Assembly (NCBI GenBank): GCA_023266245.1
Contig: JAHFRO010000089.1
Coordinates: forward strand, 1-8,973
Origin: Betaproteobacteria bacterium
GTDB lineage: Bacteria; Pseudomonadota; Gammaproteobacteria; Burkholderiales; SG8-41
Reading direction: 5' to 3'
Length of the DNA stretch: 8,973 nt
Below the pieces are notes generated by a model, which made no database searches, was not told the origin of the DNA, and saw nothing but the letters and a program-made list of their open reading frames with translations. Within the stretch, counting starts at the first letter, position 1. Every line of letters starts with the position of its first letter. This document shows, piece by piece, positions 6,698-8,973 of the stretch. The position numbers were made by a program, and so were the translations under genes.

Positions 6698-7270
6698 CTA
6701 AGATTTCGCCCGCTCGCGTGCACCATCGGGTGAGGCGGGCGCGGCATCCGGCGCGCTCGCCTGAGGTTTGGTATCCGGCATGGGTTGCGCAGCCGGCGGC
6801 TCGAGCGCCGCTGGTGTCGATTCCGAGATCCGGGCTGGTTTCTCCTCTTCGGGTTTGTCTTCCTTCCCCTTCGCCCATTCGAGGATTTTTTGCGCCTGCT
6901 TGAGCTGGGCCAGCATCGCGGCCGGAATCGGTTCCGACTTGCTGTAGTCGTCGATGTACACGTCAAGCCCGTCCATCACATTGAAGCGCGGGTCGCTGAA
7001 GAGCTTCTTGAGGGCTGCGCGGCGCACGTCCTCATCCACCTTGGGATGGAAGAAGGCGCGGTAATCGGAGTCGAAGGTGAGCTTGTCCAGCGGCGTCAAT
7101 TCGGGTGCGGCTGCTTTGGGGTCCGCCGCTTTTTCCGGCGTTTGCTGCGACGGCGGCTGTCGGGTTTCCTCTTTGATTCGCGACCAGCGCGAAAAAAAGG
7201 TCTCCTGCTTGTCGTCCGCCGGCAGGTCGGCCGGCGCGCCGGAGGGTCTTCCCTTGATGGTTTCAGCCAC
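6698..7270 (-). CDS. DUF3306 family protein of formate dehydrogenase clusters
   Basis: Starting at GTG 7270 it has 190 residues. The conserved part matches the DUF3306 pattern as I know it: FFSRWSRIK (25-33), LTPLDKLTFDSDYRAFF (58-74), VDEDVRRAALKKLFSDPRF and DPRFNVMDGLDVYIDDYS (93-110). From about residue 141 to the end it is a low-complexity, charged, Pro/Ala/Glu-rich tail, probably disordered. There is no signal peptide, no Cys and no membrane segment. The GTG overlaps the DUF3305 stop by eight bases and has GGGAG nine bases upstream; a longer frame open to 7354 would overlap DUF3305 by some 90 bases and adds a low-complexity basic N-terminus, so I reject it. The function is unknown. Pairing with DUF3305 beside fdh genes points to an assembly or maturation role (inference). 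Confidence 0.85.
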   Translation of the reverse strand: MAETIKGRPSGAPADLPADDKQETFFSRWSRIKEETRQPPSQQTPEKAADPKAAAPELTPLDKLTFDSDYRAFFHPKVDEDVRRAALKKLFSDPRFNVMDGLDVYIDDYSKSEPIPAAMLAQLKQAQKILEWAKGKEDKPEEEKPARISESTPAALEPPAAQPMPDTKPQASAPDAAPASPDGARERAKS

Positions 7271-7760
7271 GGAAGCCGACTCCCTTGTCCTTGTTGCTCG
7301 CGTAGCGGCCTTTCTTCTTCGGCTCGGGCCGGTAATGCCGCTCGACGAATTCACCTATCCACGGCAGGAGCTCCACCGGCAACGCCACGCCGTCCACGTT
7401 CTCGCCGCTGTCGGCCCAGCGCGTGCCCTCGTTGTAACTCACAGTGAGGAATTCCGGCCGAGCGATCTCGTCGTGCATGCGCCAGAGCACAAACACCTTG
7501 GGTTGCGGCGAGGTGATGTTGAGGTAGTAGCCTTCGGCCTCGTCGCGCCGCAGCTTCAGCTCGAATCCCGGAAACAGAAACTGGGTGGTGCGCTCGTCGC
7601 GGAAGATCACCTGCTCCGCGCTGCCCGCGGGCAGGTTGTCGCGCACCACGCCTTTCGTTTCCCACTTTTCGGTGCCCCAGCGGTTGGCGAGAAACGCCCG
7701 CTCCATGATCACGGCGAGCGGGTACGGGGGAGCGGCGTTCGGGCTCACGTTTTCCACCAT
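7263..7760 (-). CDS. DUF3305 family protein of formate dehydrogenase clusters
   Basis: A 165-residue soluble protein when started at the ATG at 7760. The core begins with YPLAVIMERAFLANRWGTEK (13-32), the signature opening of DUF3305, followed by beta-rich segments such as FLFPGFELKLRRDEAEGYYL and PKVFVLWRM (87-95), and ends in a basic tail with PKKKGRYASNKDKG. No signal peptide, metal-binding Cys set or catalytic motif is visible. A TTG at 7811 in the same frame would add 17 residues without family-like sequence and has no ribosome site; the ATG also has only a weak one, so the start is moderately certain. It is the first gene of the minus-strand run and overlaps DUF3306 by eight bases. The family occurs with molybdenum formate dehydrogenases, but its biochemical role is not established. 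Confidence 0.85.
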   Translation of the reverse strand: MVENVSPNAAPPYPLAVIMERAFLANRWGTEKWETKGVVRDNLPAGSAEQVIFRDERTTQFLFPGFELKLRRDEAEGYYLNITSPQPKVFVLWRMHDEIARPEFLTVSYNEGTRWADSGENVDGVALPVELLPWIGEFVERHYRPEPKKKGRYASNKDKGVGFRG

Positions 7761-7815
7761 GCGGGGATTGTGCGCCAGGCGCCGCTGCCGCGCAACCGAA
7801 AACGCAGCCAAATAG

Positions 7816-7829
7816 TTGATTTACAAAAA
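7816..7829. promoter_or_regulatory. possible FNR/ANR-like half-conserved box in the divergent gap
   Basis: TTGATTTACAAAAA resembles the FNR consensus TTGAT-N4-ATCAA: the left half is perfect and the right half matches three of five. It lies between the DUF3305 gene and moaA, centred about 53 bp before the predicted moaA transcription start, which is not a canonical FNR distance. It would fit oxygen-dependent control of an anaerobic-type enzyme, but such a match can arise by chance. Confidence 0.2.
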
Positions 7830-7838
7830 GTGTTTTCC

Positions 7839-7868
7839 TTGCCTCTGCGCCGCCTCTTTTGTCATAAT
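7839..7868 (+). promoter_or_regulatory. candidate sigma70 promoter of moaA
   Basis: TTGCCT (7839-7844), an 18-base spacer and CATAAT (7863-7868) form a plausible -35/-10 pair; the -10 box matches TATAAT at five of six positions. Transcription would begin near 7875, about 34 bases before the moaA ATG. It also argues against the in-frame upstream TTG at 7816 as the start. Confidence 0.5.
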
Positions 7869-7908
7869 CGATACTTCTACAAGCGAACTCCTGTCCCAGC
7901 TTCGAGCC

Positions 7909-8955
7909 ATGGCTGAACTGCGCACCGCTTCCACCGCACCCGCCGCGCCGGTCGCTGCCCGCGACCGGCAGGGCCGGCCGTTGCGCGATCTCCGGGTCTC
8001 GGTGACCGACCGCTGCAACTTCCGCTGCGTCTATTGCATGCCGAAGGAGGTGTTCGGCAAGGATTACCCGTTCCTCGATCGCGGTGAGATCCTCACGTTC
8101 GAAGAGATCGCGCGCATGGCCCGCATCTTTCGCGAGCTCGGCGTCGAGAAGATCCGACTGACGGGCGGCGAGCCGCTGGTGCGGCGCAACCTCGAGCAGC
8201 TGATCGAGATGCTGGCGCGCATTCCCGGGCTCGATCTCACCCTCACCACCAACGGCTCGCTGCTGAAGCGCCAAGCGCGCGCGCTGCGCGACGCCGGCCT
8301 CAAGCGCATCACGGTCAGCCTCGATTCCCTGGACGATGCGGTGTTCCGGCGGATGAACGACGTGGATTTCCCGGTGGCAAGGGTGCTGGAGGGCGTCGAG
8401 GCGGCGGCTGCGGCGGGGCTCTCCCCGGTCAAGATCAACATGGTGGTCAAGCGCGGCGAAAACGACGCGAGTGTACTGCCGATGGCGCGCCACTTCCGCG
8501 GGAGCGGCCACATCCTGCGCTACATCGAGTACATGGACGTCGGCCACACCAACGGCTGGCGCATGGAGGACGTCGTCACCGCGCGCGAGATCATAGAAAT
8601 GATCGGCGCCGAAACGCCGCTCGAGCCAGTCGAACCAAACTATACGGGCGAAGTCGCTGAACGCTGGCGCTACCGGGACGGCAGCGGCGAGATCGGCGTC
8701 ATCGCTTCCGTCACCCAGGCGTTCTGCCGCGACTGCACCCGCATCCGGCTCTCCACCGAGGGCAAGCTTTATACCTGCCTGTTCGCGACTGGCGGACACG
8801 ACCTGCGCGCACTGCTGCGCGGCGGAGCGTCCGATCGGGAAATCACCGACACCGTCACGGGCATCTGGGCGAAACGCACCGACCGCTACTCGGAGATCCG
8901 CACCGCGCAGACGGCAAAGCTCCAGAAGATCGAGATGTCCTACATAGGCGGGTGA
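7909..8955 (+). CDS. moaA: GTP 3',8-cyclase MoaA, molybdenum cofactor biosynthesis
   Basis: This radical SAM enzyme, with MoaC, turns GTP into cyclic pyranopterin monophosphate, the first step of molybdopterin synthesis. The 348-residue protein shows the radical SAM cluster motif C36-x3-C40-x2-C43 (CNFRCVYCMP), the SAM-binding GGEP at 86-89 (RLTGGEPLVRR), TTNGSLL, the second, GTP-binding cluster ligands C273-x2-C276-x13-C290 (FCRDCTRIRLSTEGKLYTC) and the C-terminal Gly-Gly (SYIGG) needed for activity in the family. Length fits bacterial MoaA. The ATG at 7909 is chosen because the family-like sequence (RDRQGRPLRDLRVSVTDRC) follows a short Ala-rich lead and a promoter lies just upstream; the ribosome site is weak. 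It points away from the fdh cluster and its stop overlaps the next start. Function in supplying the FdhA cofactor is inferred from location and pathway. Confidence 0.97.
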   Translation: MAELRTASTAPAAPVAARDRQGRPLRDLRVSVTDRCNFRCVYCMPKEVFGKDYPFLDRGEILTFEEIARMARIFRELGVEKIRLTGGEPLVRRNLEQLIEMLARIPGLDLTLTTNGSLLKRQARALRDAGLKRITVSLDSLDDAVFRRMNDVDFPVARVLEGVEAAAAAGLSPVKINMVVKRGENDASVLPMARHFRGSGHILRYIEYMDVGHTNGWRMEDVVTAREIIEMIGAETPLEPVEPNYTGEVAERWRYRDGSGEIGVIASVTQAFCRDCTRIRLSTEGKLYTCLFATGGHDLRALLRGGASDREITDTVTGIWAKRTDRYSEIRTAQTAKLQKIEMSYIGG

Positions 8956-8973
8956 TGGACAAGCCCTACCGTC
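8955..8973 (+). CDS. start of a gene coupled to moaA, possibly another molybdenum cofactor gene
   Basis: An ATG whose A is the last base of the moaA TGA (TGATG) opens a frame reading MDKPYR before the window ends. The stop/start overlap is typical of translational coupling. In many Betaproteobacteria moaA is followed by mobA or moeA, and mobA (guanylyltransferase) would suit the bis-MGD cofactor of FdhA, but six residues cannot identify it. Confidence 0.4.

Noticed and set aside
7816..7908. 31-residue upstream extension of moaA from a TTG
   Set aside because: It lies upstream of and across the predicted promoter and contains no MoaA-like sequence.
7351..8799. 482-residue open frame on the minus strand
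   Set aside because: It is antisense to moaA and out of frame with DUF3305; Arg/Ala/Asp-rich with no motif.

Overview
The window looks like a Betaproteobacterium (inference from high GC, the protein families and the gene order). It carries most of a periplasmic molybdenum/tungsten formate dehydrogenase (FDH) cluster on the minus strand and the molybdenum-cofactor gene moaA, pointing away from it, on the plus strand.

Minus strand, in order of transcription (right to left): a DUF3305 protein (7263-7760); a DUF3306 protein (6698-7270); a two-part iron-sulfur protein, with a 74-residue N-terminal Cys-rich piece (6435-6659) and a 574-residue polyferredoxin (4714-6438); a TorD/DmsD-type chaperone (4077-4733); a promoter-bearing gap of about 130 bp; a 64-residue Tat-signal peptide protein of the 'formate dehydrogenase region TAT target' type (3753-3947); the catalytic subunit FdhA (817-3741); the four-cluster iron-sulfur subunit FdhB (165-788); and the start of a small lipoprotein (1-168, cut by the window edge). 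The membrane cytochrome b subunit expected for this enzyme is not in the window and probably lies past the left edge. Most junctions are tight: several genes overlap by a few bases, and gaps other than the 129 bp promoter gap are 11-38 bp.

Plus strand: moaA (7909-8955) makes the first committed intermediate of molybdopterin, the cofactor FdhA needs. A further gene begins on the moaA stop codon and runs off the right edge.

How they fit together (partly inference): MoaA starts cofactor synthesis; the TorD-like chaperone holds apo-FdhA until the cofactor is loaded; the FdhA Tat signal exports the folded FdhAB pair; FdhB passes formate electrons to a membrane quinone reductase. DUF3305, DUF3306, the Tat mini-protein, the lipoprotein and the cytoplasmic polyferredoxin have no established role. 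They form the least understood part of the locus, probably assembly, export or an accessory electron route. The most notable local oddity is that the iron-sulfur protein, which I recall as a single polypeptide in related clusters, is split here by a one-base frame change at an ATGA stop/start overlap. No rRNA, tRNA, CRISPR array or insertion sequence was seen, and there is no gene-free stretch above 300 bases.
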